Assembly: GCA_038215095.1 (NCBI GenBank)
Contig: JBBQRG010000004.1
Location: 8,939-72,938 of the forward strand
Reading direction: 5' to 3'
Source of the DNA: DATACN01 sp038215095
GTDB lineage: Bacteria > Actinomycetota > Thermoleophilia > Solirubrobacterales > Thermoleophilaceae
Length of the DNA stretch: 64,000 nucleotides
Shown: one piece after another, positions 33,113 to 42,016 of the stretch
How the letters are laid out: every line of letters starts with the position of its first letter
Position numbering within the stretch: the first letter of the stretch is position 1
Translations under genes and position numbers: made by a program
Notes under the pieces: model-generated
Told to the model about the DNA's origin: nothing
What the model saw: only the letters and a program-made list of their open reading frames with translations
Databases searched by the model: none

Positions 33113-34141
33113 GTGGCAAGGTCAGACGGGCGGATCCACCTGGCCGCCTCGCTCGGCGGCCACCTCGAGCTCCTCACGGTGCTCGGGGAGAGCCTGTCCG
33201 GCCACGAGCGCGTCTGGGTGACCGCGGCGGGCCCGGGGGCGGACCCGCTGAGGGAGTTCGGGGACCGCGTGCTCGACGTGCCTCGCTTCAGCCGGGCGCG
33301 GCCCATCAGCGCGCTCCGCAACGTCTTCAGCTCGTTCGTCGTCGCCTTCCGCGAGCGCCCGCGCGTCGTTGTCACCACCGGGGCGGGCAGCATCGTCGGC
33401 TTCTGCGTGGCCGCGCGCCTCGTGGGGGCGAAGGTGGTGTTCATCGAGACCATGGCCCGCGTCACCTCGCCGAGCGCTTCGGGCCGGGTGCTGTCGCGGA
33501 TCGCCACCCGGGTCCTGGTCCAGTGGCCAGAGCTGGCACAGGTCTATCCGGGCGCGATCGTGTGCCGCCCGGCCCTGTGGGAGGACCTGAACGCCGGCGG
33601 CACGTCGCCCGGCGGCGGCACGTTCGTGTCCGTGGGGACCCACCGCCACCCGTTCGACCGGCTGCTGGCGCTGGTGGACCGCGCCGTGGCCGAGGGCGTG
33701 CTGCCAGAGCCGGTCGTCGCCCAGTCGGGCAGCTCGCGCTACCGCCCCGAGCGCTTCGAGGCGAAGCCGCTGCTGACCCACGACGAGGTGGCGAGCGCGC
33801 TCGATCGCTCCGAGTTCGTGGTCTGCCACGCGGGCTCGGGGATCATCTCCGCGGCGCTGCGCGCGGGCCGCAAGCCACTGGTGCTGGCGCGCCGCCGCTC
33901 CCAGTCCGAGCACGTGGACGACCACCAGCAGCAGATCGTGACCAAGCTCTCCGAGCTGGACCTGGTGGTGCCGCTCGACGGGCGCATCACGGAGGCCGCG
34001 CTAGAGGCCGCCTCCCAGGGGGTCAAGCTGCCGGCGCTGCTCCCCGGCGGGCCTTCGATGACCGAAGTCCTCGCACGCGAGCTCGAGGATCTAGCGCCCG
34101 CGCAAGGCGAGCGCGCAGCTCACGCCGCGCGAAGCGCTTGA
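33113..34141 (+). CDS. PssD-PssE / Alg14-Alg13-like fused glycosyltransferase
   Basis: 342 residues, GTG start. The N-terminal half is Alg14/PssD-like with the membrane-anchor motif 'LAASLGGHLELLTVLGESL' and 'RPRVVVTTGAGSIVGFCVA'. The C-terminal half is Alg13/PssE-like GT28 ('TFVSVGTHRHPFDRLLALVD', 'CHAGSGIISAALRAGRKPLV', 'EHVDDHQQQIVTKL'). In many bacteria these are two proteins; here they are one. It should add the second sugar, often glucuronic acid or GlcNAc, to the lipid-linked primer. The last 119 bases overlap the convergent GT2 gene. Confidence 0.88.
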   Translation: MARSDGRIHLAASLGGHLELLTVLGESLSGHERVWVTAAGPGADPLREFGDRVLDVPRFSRARPISALRNVFSSFVVAFRERPRVVVTTGAGSIVGFCVAARLVGAKVVFIETMARVTSPSASGRVLSRIATRVLVQWPELAQVYPGAIVCRPALWEDLNAGGTSPGGGTFVSVGTHRHPFDRLLALVDRAVAEGVLPEPVVAQSGSSRYRPERFEAKPLLTHDEVASALDRSEFVVCHAGSGIISAALRAGRKPLVLARRRSQSEHVDDHQQQIVTKLSELDLVVPLDGRITEAALEAASQGVKLPALLPGGPSMTEVLARELEDLAPAQGERAAHAARSA

Positions 34142-34967
34142 AGGCCGGGTCCTCGACGCGCGGCGAGCGCGTGGCGGCGGCCCGCACGTAGCCGTAGAGG
34201 AAGGCCAGTCCGGAGAGGCCGAGCGGCCGCTCCGCGGCAACCTTCACGGAGCGCAGCAGGATCCAGCCGAGCCCGTAGCGGGCGATGTAGGCGCACTGGC
34301 CGTGCCGCGCCCGGCCGCGCAGCTTCCCGCCGGCGCTGGCCATGTGCCTGTAGTGGACAGCGACGATCTCCGGGAACGAGCGCGTCTCGTAGCCGCGCAT
34401 CCGCGCGTAGGTCTCGTCGATGGTGTCCCAGCCCAGGCGCTCGCACATCCCGCCGATCGCCTCGAAGCACTCGCGGCGGTAGAGCTTCAGCGCCCCGTGC
34501 ACGTGGTACTCGGGGATCCTGATCGGGCGCCAGGTCGAGCCGAAGCGCTCCACCAGCCGCCCGCCGCCGACGCCCAGCTTCGGCCGCCCGGCGAACTCGG
34601 CCAGCAGCCGCTCGAGGTAGTCGGGGGGCAGCTCGATGTCTCCGTCGAGCTTGCCGATGTGGGTGAAGGCGCTCGCGTCCACGGTGGCCAGCGCCTGGTT
34701 GAAGGCGCGCGCGTCGGCGGCCGCGGCCAGCCGGTCGCCTGCGCCGCCGGCGTCGTCGCTGTAGCGCAGCACACGCAGGCACCCGATCTCGTCCTCGAGC
34801 CGCATCAGCTCGGCCAGCGTCGCGTCCTCGGAGCCGTCGTCGATCACCAGCCAGAGGTCAGGCGGGCGGGTCTGCCCCGCGACGGCGATGGCCACCTTCG
34901 CGATGTGCTCGGCCTCGTTGCGGACGGGCGAGATCAGCAGAACCCGCGTCTGCGCTTGAGTCGGCAT
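34023..34967 (-). CDS. GT2-family glycosyltransferase
   Basis: 314 residues. 'RVLLISPVRNEAEHIAKVAI', 'WLVIDDGSEDATLAELM', 'FTHIGKLDGDIELPPDYLE' (DGD as the metal motif), 'GWDTIDETYARMRGYETRSF' (ED-type acceptor motif). Family members of this shape are common in actinobacterial glycan clusters. The C-terminal 40 residues are Arg-rich and lie in the overlap with the PssD/E gene. Ten bases after the polymerase gene, so probably cotranscribed. Confidence 0.88.
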   Translation of the reverse strand: MPTQAQTRVLLISPVRNEAEHIAKVAIAVAGQTRPPDLWLVIDDGSEDATLAELMRLEDEIGCLRVLRYSDDAGGAGDRLAAAADARAFNQALATVDASAFTHIGKLDGDIELPPDYLERLLAEFAGRPKLGVGGGRLVERFGSTWRPIRIPEYHVHGALKLYRRECFEAIGGMCERLGWDTIDETYARMRGYETRSFPEIVAVHYRHMASAGGKLRGRARHGQCAYIARYGLGWILLRSVKVAAERPLGLSGLAFLYGYVRAAATRSPRVEDPAFKRFARRELRARLARALDPRARVRGLRSSKARRGAAPAA

Positions 34968-34976
34968 GCCGGCCGC

Positions 34977-36419
34977 TCAGCCCTTGCGGGCGGCCAGCGC
35001 GTAGCCGGCGGGCACCGGCTCGCGGCTGGGGGTCGGCCCCTGCGGCGCGGGGGCCGCACGCGCACGCGCGGCGACGGGGGCAGCGCTGAGTGCCACGGCC
35101 AATGCACCGAGGAACAGGAACATGTACGGCACCTGTGGGAACGCGAGCGCGTCGAAGAGCTTGCTTGCCACCGCCACGGCTGCCGCGGCGGATACCGCGG
35201 TAATGGCGGCCGCGGAGCGCGACGGGTCTCTGGTACGCGCTATTCGGTGTCCGGCCAAGGCCACCGAGAACAGCAGCCCGATATAAGCGAGGTAGCCGAG
35301 CCAGCCGTCGTTGATGCGCAAGCCGAGGTACTGGTTGTCGAGCAGGCGGTACTTATCCGAGTCGTAGGTCCCGTAGCCGCGCCCAAAGAGGGGGCGGTGC
35401 ATGAGGTCGGGCTTGACCGCCGCATAGTCGGCCGTGCGGCCCTGCACCGAGGGGGAGTTGTAGAAGCCGGCCTTGGGAAACAGCTGGGACTTGATCGACC
35501 CCATGGCTCCCGGCGCCATGAAGTGGACGACCACGAGCAGGACCGCGAACAGTGGGGCGAGCCGGATCGTGGCACGGGGCCGGTAGAAGGCGAGGACCAC
35601 GAAGCCCACCATCGGGACGATCGCCGCGCTCTTGCGCACGGTCGCCATGCTGCCTCCGAGCAGGATCGCGGTGATTGCGGCATAGATGAGCTTGGGGCGC
35701 CTCTCGCGTGCGCGCATGATGCCCATGATCGCCAGCGGCAAGGTCATGGCCAGCAGGGTCGTGACGGCCAGCCCGTGCGCCGTCGGGCCCGTGATTCCGC
35801 GCCGCCCCGTGGCGTCGAAGATGGCGCTCTTGGAGGCGCCCAGGGCGTTACCCGGCAGAACGGCGTCCGCGACAGTCCAGAAAACGTTGGTCCCGGAGCG
35901 GTACTCGTAGATCACTCCCACAGCGGTGACGATCGAAAGCCCGAGGGCCAGCTTCGTGAAGGCGCGCACCTCGCCGGGGCGGACAGTGCTCGCCACGATG
36001 AAGAAGAAGGTGACGTACGCGAAGAGGAGCACGAGCTTCTTCAGCGCGAGGCTGAGCTCGCCCGCGTTCGCGAGGATCTGCATGTTCAGCAGCACGCTCG
36101 CCACCGCGAGCGCGGTGAAGATGCCGAGGGCCAAGTTCACCGGGTTGCGGCGCAATCGCGGCGCGCCGAGCTTGCCGGCGGCCACCGCGGCGAGCCAGAC
36201 GACCGTGATCACGAAGACCGCGATCCGGTCGAGCTTCAGGTCGAACGGCAGGTGGACCGGCAGCTTCGCCGAGTCGAAGGGGAAGAGGTAGAGCATCCCC
36301 AGGAAGCCGGCGATCAGCCAGGGCAGGGCCCTGTGGGTGTGGGGCCAGTCGTCGGGCTGCCCGGGTGCCGCCGGCGGCGAGCCGACCGGCAGCTCCGAGA
36401 TCTCAGGCGGGGGCGTCAC
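34977..36419 (-). CDS. O-antigen ligase/Wzy-like polysaccharide polymerase
   Basis: 480 residues with about 11-12 hydrophobic helices. The large periplasmic-type loop between about residues 300 and 370 holds 'GRTADYAAVKPDLMHRPLFG' and 'GRGYGTYDSDK', matching the Wzy_C/O-antigen ligase domain, which joins repeat units outside the membrane. Pro/Ala-rich cytoplasmic tail. GTG start in a GTGA overlap with the chain-length gene, so polymerase and chain-length regulator are coupled, as expected functionally. Confidence 0.87.
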   Translation of the reverse strand: MTPPPEISELPVGSPPAAPGQPDDWPHTHRALPWLIAGFLGMLYLFPFDSAKLPVHLPFDLKLDRIAVFVITVVWLAAVAAGKLGAPRLRRNPVNLALGIFTALAVASVLLNMQILANAGELSLALKKLVLLFAYVTFFFIVASTVRPGEVRAFTKLALGLSIVTAVGVIYEYRSGTNVFWTVADAVLPGNALGASKSAIFDATGRRGITGPTAHGLAVTTLLAMTLPLAIMGIMRARERRPKLIYAAITAILLGGSMATVRKSAAIVPMVGFVVLAFYRPRATIRLAPLFAVLLVVVHFMAPGAMGSIKSQLFPKAGFYNSPSVQGRTADYAAVKPDLMHRPLFGRGYGTYDSDKYRLLDNQYLGLRINDGWLGYLAYIGLLFSVALAGHRIARTRDPSRSAAAITAVSAAAAVAVASKLFDALAFPQVPYMFLFLGALAVALSAAPVAARARAAPAPQGPTPSREPVPAGYALAARKG

Positions 36420-37261
36420 GCACCAGTGCGGGCCCGGCGCCGGTCAGCGACCGCGTCCGACACCGATTCGACGCCCTGGGCGCGAATGCCACGCTCGTTC
36501 GAGAGGCTGCTTGCGCGTGCGCCCTCGTAGACGCGGACACGCTTGCGCCGCATGTCGGTGCGCAGCCGATCGGTGAAGAGGATCAGCAGGCAGAGGGCCA
36601 CGAACGTGGCGAGCCCGCCCAGCACAGCCGCGGCCGGGTTGGCGCCGGAGTTGATCACGCCGCCGCGGGCCGCGCCGAGCTGCCGGATCGTGACCCGGCT
36701 CCCTCGCGGCACGCCCTGCAGGTCCTGCTGCTTGACCATGTAGTCGCGCAGGGCCTGACCGGCTGCGTTGGCCATCTGGATGGCCTTCTTGGCCGTGGGA
36801 GCCTGGGTCGCCACGCTGAGCAGCGGCTGCTGCAGCACGGAGGTCACGGACAGCCGGTAGACGGCCTGGTCACTCACGACCGCACTGGAGCGCTGGAGGG
36901 CGCTCTGCTGTCCGCTCTTGCCGACCAGGCCGGGGTCCGAGACGATCGCGCCGGGCGGCACGTGTATCCGGCGCGCGAGGCTGGTCAGCACGGGGTCGCT
37001 CGCCGCGAGCGAAGCGGTGGTCATCCCGCGCATCGCCAGCGAGTCGAGGCTGCCGGCGATGTCGAGCGCCGCGGACCGTTGCGTGTCGATCACGAGCGTG
37101 GTGGCCGCGGTGCCCAGCTCGAGCGAGCGCTTGTGGAAGCCGGCGGGCGACAGGCTCGGGGTGTACGCCACCGACATGCCGACCAGCACCGCCACGAGCG
37201 CGGACAGTGCCACGAGGAAGCGCCGCCGCCAAAGCTGTCCGAGAATCTGTGCCAAGTCCAT
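36416..37261 (-). CDS. Wzz/YveK-like chain-length determinant protein without kinase
   Basis: 281 residues. N-terminal 'MDLAQILGQLWRRRFLVALS' with a membrane helix (about 14-33), a long extracytoplasmic region, and a second helix (about 225-245, 'AAVLGGLATFVALCLLILF') with a basic cytoplasmic tail. This is the Wzz topology. Neither a BY-kinase domain nor a separate tyrosine kinase gene is seen in the window. A good ribosome site (AAAGGA, 12 bases before the ATG) and an 86-base divergent gap upstream suggest this is the operon start for Wzz-Wzy-GT2. Confidence 0.85.
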   Translation of the reverse strand: MDLAQILGQLWRRRFLVALSALVAVLVGMSVAYTPSLSPAGFHKRSLELGTAATTLVIDTQRSAALDIAGSLDSLAMRGMTTASLAASDPVLTSLARRIHVPPGAIVSDPGLVGKSGQQSALQRSSAVVSDQAVYRLSVTSVLQQPLLSVATQAPTAKKAIQMANAAGQALRDYMVKQQDLQGVPRGSRVTIRQLGAARGGVINSGANPAAAVLGGLATFVALCLLILFTDRLRTDMRRKRVRVYEGARASSLSNERGIRAQGVESVSDAVADRRRARTGA

Positions 37262-37347
37262 AAGGTCTTCGTTCCTTTCGCCGGCTCGCGCGAGGCGCCG
37301 TTCGTCGTCTTTGGATCGAACGACAGGGGAGAAGTCAAACTTGCGGC

Positions 37348-38670
37348 ATGGCGGAGATTCCCGAACCGTCCGCGGCCTTCCGGCGGGGCGGGATCCTGGT
37401 GCTGCTCGAGGGGCGCGCCGGCGAGTTGAGAAGCGGCCCGGAGATCCGCGGCTGGGAGCTGGCGCGCGCGCTCGCCGGGCGCATGCCGGTGACCGTCGCA
37501 GTCGAGGGAGCGACCGGCGCGGGATACGAGGGCGGGATCCGCGTGGTCCCACGCCGGCGCGCGGGCCTCGTCCGCGAGGCGGCGGCGCATGACGCCGTGC
37601 TTGCCCCGTGGGTTCCTGCATATCTCCTTGCGGGCCTGGCCAGGCCCGGGACCCTGACCATCGCGGACCTCTACGACCCCGTGGACGTCGAGGGCGCGAG
37701 CCTCGGCGCCGACTCCGACCGGCAGTTCCTCGAGAGCGCCCGCCGGGCCCGCGCGATGCAGCTGCGCTTCGCCGACGTGATCCTGTGCGCCAACGGGCCG
37801 CAACGGCTCGCGCTCGATGGCGAGCTGGCGGGCCTGCGGGGCGGCAGGGGCGATCCGGTCGTGCTCGTCGTCCCGTTCGGGATCGGAGCGGACCCGCCGG
37901 AGGCCGGCAGGCGCCCGCTGCGGAGCGCCTTCCCGGCCATCGCGGACCACGATCCGGTGGTGTTGTGGTGGGGCAGCATCTGGCGCTGGATGGACGCGGA
38001 GACGGCGATCCGCGCGGCGGCCCGGGCGGCCGAGCGCCGGCCCGGCCTGCGCCTGGTGATCACGGCCGGGCGGCCGCCGCGAGCCAACGCGGCCGGCCTG
38101 GGCGCCACCAAGGAGGCCCGCGCGCTCGCGGACTCCCTGGGCCTGCTCGACCGCGTGGTCTTCTTCGTCGACGACTGGATCCCTTACGACCAGCGCCACG
38201 AGTACCTGCTCGACGCCGACGTCGGCATCGCCCTGCACAGGGACCCGAGCGAGGCCGAGCTGTCGGTGCGCGCACGGACGATGGACTTCCTCTGGGCCCG
38301 GCTCCCGTGCGTGCTCGGGGAGGGCACCGAGCTTGGCGAGCGCTTCGCGACGGCCGGCTTCGCACGCGAGGTCGCCGTCGGGGACGTGGAGGGCGCCTCC
38401 GCGGCGCTCGTGGAGCTGGTGGACGACGCGGGCGGGGCTCGCCGGGCCCGCACGGCCGCGGCGGGGCTGGTTCCGAGCTACCGCTGGGAGGTCGTGGCGC
38501 GGCCGCTGGCCGAGCTGCTGGAGGGCGCGGCCGGCCGCCCGCCGGGGCGCCGGGGCGGTGGTCTCGCGGCGGCGGCCGGCGCGTTCGGCTACTACGCCCA
38601 GCGGGCCAGGCACGAGGCCGCGTGGCTGGCTCGGGGCCGCGTCAACCCGCGCGGCCAGGCGGGCGCCTGA
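37348..38670 (+). CDS. GT4-type glycosyltransferase
   Basis: 440 residues. 'LLEGRAGELRSGPEIRGWEL' at the N-terminus, 'DAVLAPWVPAYLLAGLARPG', 'TIADLYDPVDVEG', then the C-terminal 'PVVLWWGSIWRWMDAETAIR' and 'EYLLDADVGIALHRDPSEAE' match an actinobacterial GT-B group. Its acceptor is unknown. The final 50 residues ('FGYYAQRARHEAAWLARGR') are basic and amphipathic, probably membrane-associated. 29-base tail overlap with the convergent GT2. Confidence 0.85.
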   Translation: MAEIPEPSAAFRRGGILVLLEGRAGELRSGPEIRGWELARALAGRMPVTVAVEGATGAGYEGGIRVVPRRRAGLVREAAAHDAVLAPWVPAYLLAGLARPGTLTIADLYDPVDVEGASLGADSDRQFLESARRARAMQLRFADVILCANGPQRLALDGELAGLRGGRGDPVVLVVPFGIGADPPEAGRRPLRSAFPAIADHDPVVLWWGSIWRWMDAETAIRAAARAAERRPGLRLVITAGRPPRANAAGLGATKEARALADSLGLLDRVVFFVDDWIPYDQRHEYLLDADVGIALHRDPSEAELSVRARTMDFLWARLPCVLGEGTELGERFATAGFAREVAVGDVEGASAALVELVDDAGGARRARTAAAGLVPSYRWEVVARPLAELLEGAAGRPPGRRGGGLAAAAGAFGYYAQRARHEAAWLARGRVNPRGQAGA

Positions 38671-39577
38671 GTCCCAGTCCGACGGCCAGGCCGTAGGCCT
38701 CGCGGCGAAGCCGCGAGCGGGGCTCCCGCGCCCGGATTCCGAGCAGCGCGCAGCCGGCGATTCGCAGCGCGTGCCCCAGCACCAGCGAGGCTCGAAGCCC
38801 GGCCCTCCGCAGCGGCGGAAGGTGCTTGCGGGCGAACAAGAGCTTCGAGTAGCTGAGCTGGGCCGCGAGCTCGGGGCGCGAGTAGCCGCCGCCGTGGTGG
38901 ACGATCTCGACCATCGGCAGGTGGCGGATGTCCCAGCCGGCCTCACGGATGCGGTAGCACCAGTCGGTCTCCTCGGAGTAGAGGAAGAAGCGCTCGTCCA
39001 GCTGGCCGACCTGCTCGAGCGTGGTGGCGCGGATCACCAGGAAGGCACCAACCAGCCAGTCGGCCGAGGTCTCCCGCCGGTAGCGGTCGGGGTCCTTCTC
39101 GAGCTCCTGCAGCCGGCCCAGGGCGGGTACGCGGGCGGCGCCCAGCGCCTCTCCCAGCTGCCGGCCGGGGGAGGGGAAGCGGCGGATGGTCGGCTGCAGG
39201 GCGCCACCGGGGTGACGCTGGATGACGCTCGCCGCGCCCACCTCGGGACGGTCGTCGAGCGCGCCGACCACGTCCGCCAGCGTGCCCTTGAGCAGCTCGA
39301 CGTCCGGATTCAGCAGGAGCACGTAGCGGCCGCGTGCGCGCCGCAGCGCATGGTTGTTGCCGGCGGCGAAGCCGACGTTCGGCCCGCGCGTCACGTCCAT
39401 GTCCGGGAACTCGCGCTCGATGGCGTCGGGCGTGCCGTCGGGCGAGCCGCTGTCCACCACCAGCCATTCCACGTCGATCGGCCCGCAGGCGGAGCGCGCC
39501 GAGCGCAGCGTCGTGAGCGCGAGCTCCATTCCGCCGTGCGTCACGACGATCACGCTGAGGTCCGGTCGAGAGCTCAT
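38642..39577 (-). CDS. GT2 rhamnosyltransferase-like glycosyltransferase
   Basis: 311 residues from the ATG at 39577. 'LSVIVVTHGGMELALTTLRS', 'DVEWLVVDSGSPDGTPDAI', 'NVGFAAGNNHALRRARGRYV', 'LLLNPDVELLKGTLADVVG' (the N-P-D form of DxD), 'GAFLVIRATTLEQVGQLDE', 'FFLYSEETDWCYRIREAGWD' (the acceptor-site EETDWC). This pattern is the classic WbbL/rhamnosyltransferase type. ATGA overlap with the beta-helix gene upstream, so they share an mRNA. Confidence 0.92.
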   Translation of the reverse strand: MSSRPDLSVIVVTHGGMELALTTLRSARSACGPIDVEWLVVDSGSPDGTPDAIEREFPDMDVTRGPNVGFAAGNNHALRRARGRYVLLLNPDVELLKGTLADVVGALDDRPEVGAASVIQRHPGGALQPTIRRFPSPGRQLGEALGAARVPALGRLQELEKDPDRYRRETSADWLVGAFLVIRATTLEQVGQLDERFFLYSEETDWCYRIREAGWDIRHLPMVEIVHHGGGYSRPELAAQLSYSKLLFARKHLPPLRRAGLRASLVLGHALRIAGCALLGIRAREPRSRLRREAYGLAVGLGLRRPPGRAG

Positions 39578-40806
39578 CGGCGCCGCCGGTAGACGGGTCG
39601 CCGCGAGCCGAAGTCCTTGCCGTCCGGCCCCGCGCGGTAGCCGGGGCTGCCGGGCGCCAGGGTGAAGTCGTTCCGCGTGATGTCGCGGTATTGGGGCTTC
39701 CCGGTCAGGGAGTGGGGGCCCTTGGCGGCGGTGAAGTTCTGGGCGAGGTTGTAGTCCTCGCGGCCGATCGCGCCACCGGAGAGCAGCCCGAAGGTGGCGA
39801 TGTTGCCGATGACGCGCGCCCGGCCGTCCGGCGCGGTGACCCTGAAGACCCCGTCCACGGTGTTGTGGGTGATGCGGGCTTTCGCGGAGTTGGCGGAGAA
39901 GGCGACGAAGGGGTAGGCCACCCGGGCGATCACGTTGTCGTGGGCGTCGAAGCCGCTGTTCTCGCCCTGGAAGAGCTGGAGGAAGATGCCCTGGGCGGTG
40001 ATGTCGTGGATGAAGTTGTCCGCGACGGTGAGGTCCGTGGCGCCGTAGATCGACTGGAAGGCGTCGGGATGCGCCCCGGTCCCGGCCGGAGCCCGCACAC
40101 CGGAGATGTCGTTGTGCTCGATCGTGAGCCCGCGGGTGTGCTTTGCCTGGATCGCGTCGCCGCCGCCTGGAACCGGCCCGATGCGGTTGTCGCGGATCGT
40201 GACGCCGACGATCGCGGGGAGGGCGTTCGTGGAGTTGAAGTTGATCGCGTTGGCGCCCCCCACCGACCCGCGCTGGGCGATCTGGTTGCCGGCCACGAGG
40301 ATGCGCCGGCCTCCAGCGTCGATGTTGAGGCTCGACCTGCCCGTGGGCCCGTCGGTGACGAAGCGGTTGCGAACGAGCGCCACGCGCGTCGCGCCGGCCT
40401 GGATGTTCACGCCGCCGTTGATGCGAAAGCCCTCGATCCGCAGCCGCCCGACGGAGATGTCCACCGCCCCGAGCTCCACGCGCTCGCCGGGATAGGCGCT
40501 GAAGCGCAGCGTGCCGGACGGCTTGCCCCGAAGGACCACGCCCCCATAGCTGCCGCGGCGCACCAACACGCGCGATCCGGCGGGTGCGGCCTCGACGGCC
40601 CGCCCGAGGGTGCACCAGGGAGACCTCGCCGGGCGCGTTCGGCCCGCCGGGCGGTCGTCCGAGCACTTCCCGCCCACCGACGAGCGGTCCACCACGTAGC
40701 GGCCAGGGGCGCTCGGCGCCTCGTTGCGGGTCAGCACGTAGCCCGCCGCGACGGCGACGACCACCAGCGCCCCGGCAAGGGCGATCCACTTCGAGGAGGA
40801 GCGCAT
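39574..40806 (-). CDS. Secreted right-handed parallel beta-helix protein (paralogue A)
   Basis: 410 residues from the ATG at 40806. The N-terminus has an uncleaved-looking anchor ('SKWIALAGALVVVAVAAGYV'), so it is probably membrane-tethered outside the cell. Residues 65-80 hold a Cys pair ('GKCSDDRPAG...PWCTLGRAV'). The rest is a beta-helix: repeated 'VGVTIRDNRIGPVPGGGDAI', 'QAKHTRGLTIEHNDISGVR', 'NFIHDITAQGIFLQ', 'GFDAHDNVIARVA'. Such folds bind or cleave polysaccharides. A close paralogue is at 48214. Confidence 0.88.
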   Translation of the reverse strand: MRSSSKWIALAGALVVVAVAAGYVLTRNEAPSAPGRYVVDRSSVGGKCSDDRPAGRTRPARSPWCTLGRAVEAAPAGSRVLVRRGSYGGVVLRGKPSGTLRFSAYPGERVELGAVDISVGRLRIEGFRINGGVNIQAGATRVALVRNRFVTDGPTGRSSLNIDAGGRRILVAGNQIAQRGSVGGANAINFNSTNALPAIVGVTIRDNRIGPVPGGGDAIQAKHTRGLTIEHNDISGVRAPAGTGAHPDAFQSIYGATDLTVADNFIHDITAQGIFLQLFQGENSGFDAHDNVIARVAYPFVAFSANSAKARITHNTVDGVFRVTAPDGRARVIGNIATFGLLSGGAIGREDYNLAQNFTAAKGPHSLTGKPQYRDITRNDFTLAPGSPGYRAGPDGKDFGSRRPVYRRRR

Positions 40807-40859
40807 CACAGCAGTAACGCCGCAAGCTCCCACCCGCTCGCGTCGTTCTTGCAGAGTCA

Positions 40860-42008
40860 GTGAGCGAGCCCAGGGACGTCGTCTTCACATTCACCACCGC
40901 GAGCTGGGCTGACGCCCGGCGGCGTGGGATGTGCTTCCCGCCCGACCGCTTCGCCGAGACGCTGCTGGTGCACCCGCGAGTCCGCCGGCTGCTGGTGGCG
41001 AACCCCTTCCGAAGCGTGTCTGGGCTGCTTGCCCGGCGGCTGGGCGGGGGCGCCGAGGACGAGGGCTTTCCCAGCAACGGCCGGGCGCGGCTGTACACGC
41101 CGCCGTCGCTTCGCCGTGGCGAGGCGTCCAGCGTCGCGGCGGTGGAACGGCGCTACCGCCACTACGACGACCTGCTGAAGCGCGCCGCCGCGAAGGCGGG
41201 CCTCGAGCGCCCGGCCGTGATCACGAGCCACGGCCTGGTGGCGGGCTTCGCGCCCTTCGAGTGGGCGAGCGGCGTGACCTTCTACGCCGACGACGACTTC
41301 TCCGCGCACCCCAAGCACGCCGACCAGAGGGACGCCTACCTTGAGGCCTACAGCCGCGTGGGCTCGAGCGGCCGCCGCGTGTGCGCGGTCTCTCAGACCC
41401 TGATCGAGCTGATCGAGCCCAGCGGGCCGAGCGCCGTCGTGCCCAACGGGATCGATCCCTCCGAGTGGGAGAGCACCGGGCCGCCGCCCGCATGGATGGC
41501 CGGCCTCCCGCGTCCGCACATCGCCTACGTCGGCACGCTCGACGACAGGGTCGACTGGGCCAGCCTGCGCGAGATCGCCGAGCGCTTCAGCAGAGGGACG
41601 GTGGTGCTGGTGGGCTACGCGCCCGACCTGTCGGTGCTCGAGCCGGTCCTGGAGCTGCCGAACGTGCACCTGAAGCGCACGGTGCCGCGAGAGGAGATCA
41701 CCGCGGTGCTGCGAGGAGCGGACGTCTGCCTCGTGCCGCACCGGCGCACGCCGCTGACGGAGTCCATGAGCCCGCTGAAGCTCTACGAGTACCTGGCCGC
41801 CGGGCGTCCCGTGGCGGCCACCGATCTGCCGCCCATGCGCGGCATCGACGACCGCGTGGTCACCGTGCCCGAGGGCGGCGACTTCCCCGCGGCCGTTGCA
41901 CGGGCATTGGAGCTCGGCCCGGCCCCGGAGGACGAGCGCCGGGACTTCCTGCGCAAGCACGCGTGGCGGTCGAGGCACGAGCGCATCCTCGAAGTCGCGC
42001 TCGCCTGA
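40860..42008 (+). CDS. GT4-type glycosyltransferase
   Basis: 382 residues, GTG start. 'VVFTFTTASWADARRRGMCF', 'VTFYADDDFSAHPKHADQRD', 'CAVSQTLIELIEPSGPSAVV', 'VPNGIDPSEW', 'HIAYVGTLDDRVDWASLREI', 'VCLVPHRRTPLTESMSPLKL' and 'YEYLAAGRPVAATDLPPMRG'. These are typical of the Glyco_trans_1_4 group found near teichuronic and EPS genes. Donor unknown. It diverges from the beta-helix gene across 53 bases and ends eight bases before the convergent FkbM gene. Confidence 0.88.
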   Translation: MSEPRDVVFTFTTASWADARRRGMCFPPDRFAETLLVHPRVRRLLVANPFRSVSGLLARRLGGGAEDEGFPSNGRARLYTPPSLRRGEASSVAAVERRYRHYDDLLKRAAAKAGLERPAVITSHGLVAGFAPFEWASGVTFYADDDFSAHPKHADQRDAYLEAYSRVGSSGRRVCAVSQTLIELIEPSGPSAVVPNGIDPSEWESTGPPPAWMAGLPRPHIAYVGTLDDRVDWASLREIAERFSRGTVVLVGYAPDLSVLEPVLELPNVHLKRTVPREEITAVLRGADVCLVPHRRTPLTESMSPLKLYEYLAAGRPVAATDLPPMRGIDDRVVTVPEGGDFPAAVARALELGPAPEDERRDFLRKHAWRSRHERILEVALA

Positions 42009-42016
42009 GGGCCGCT

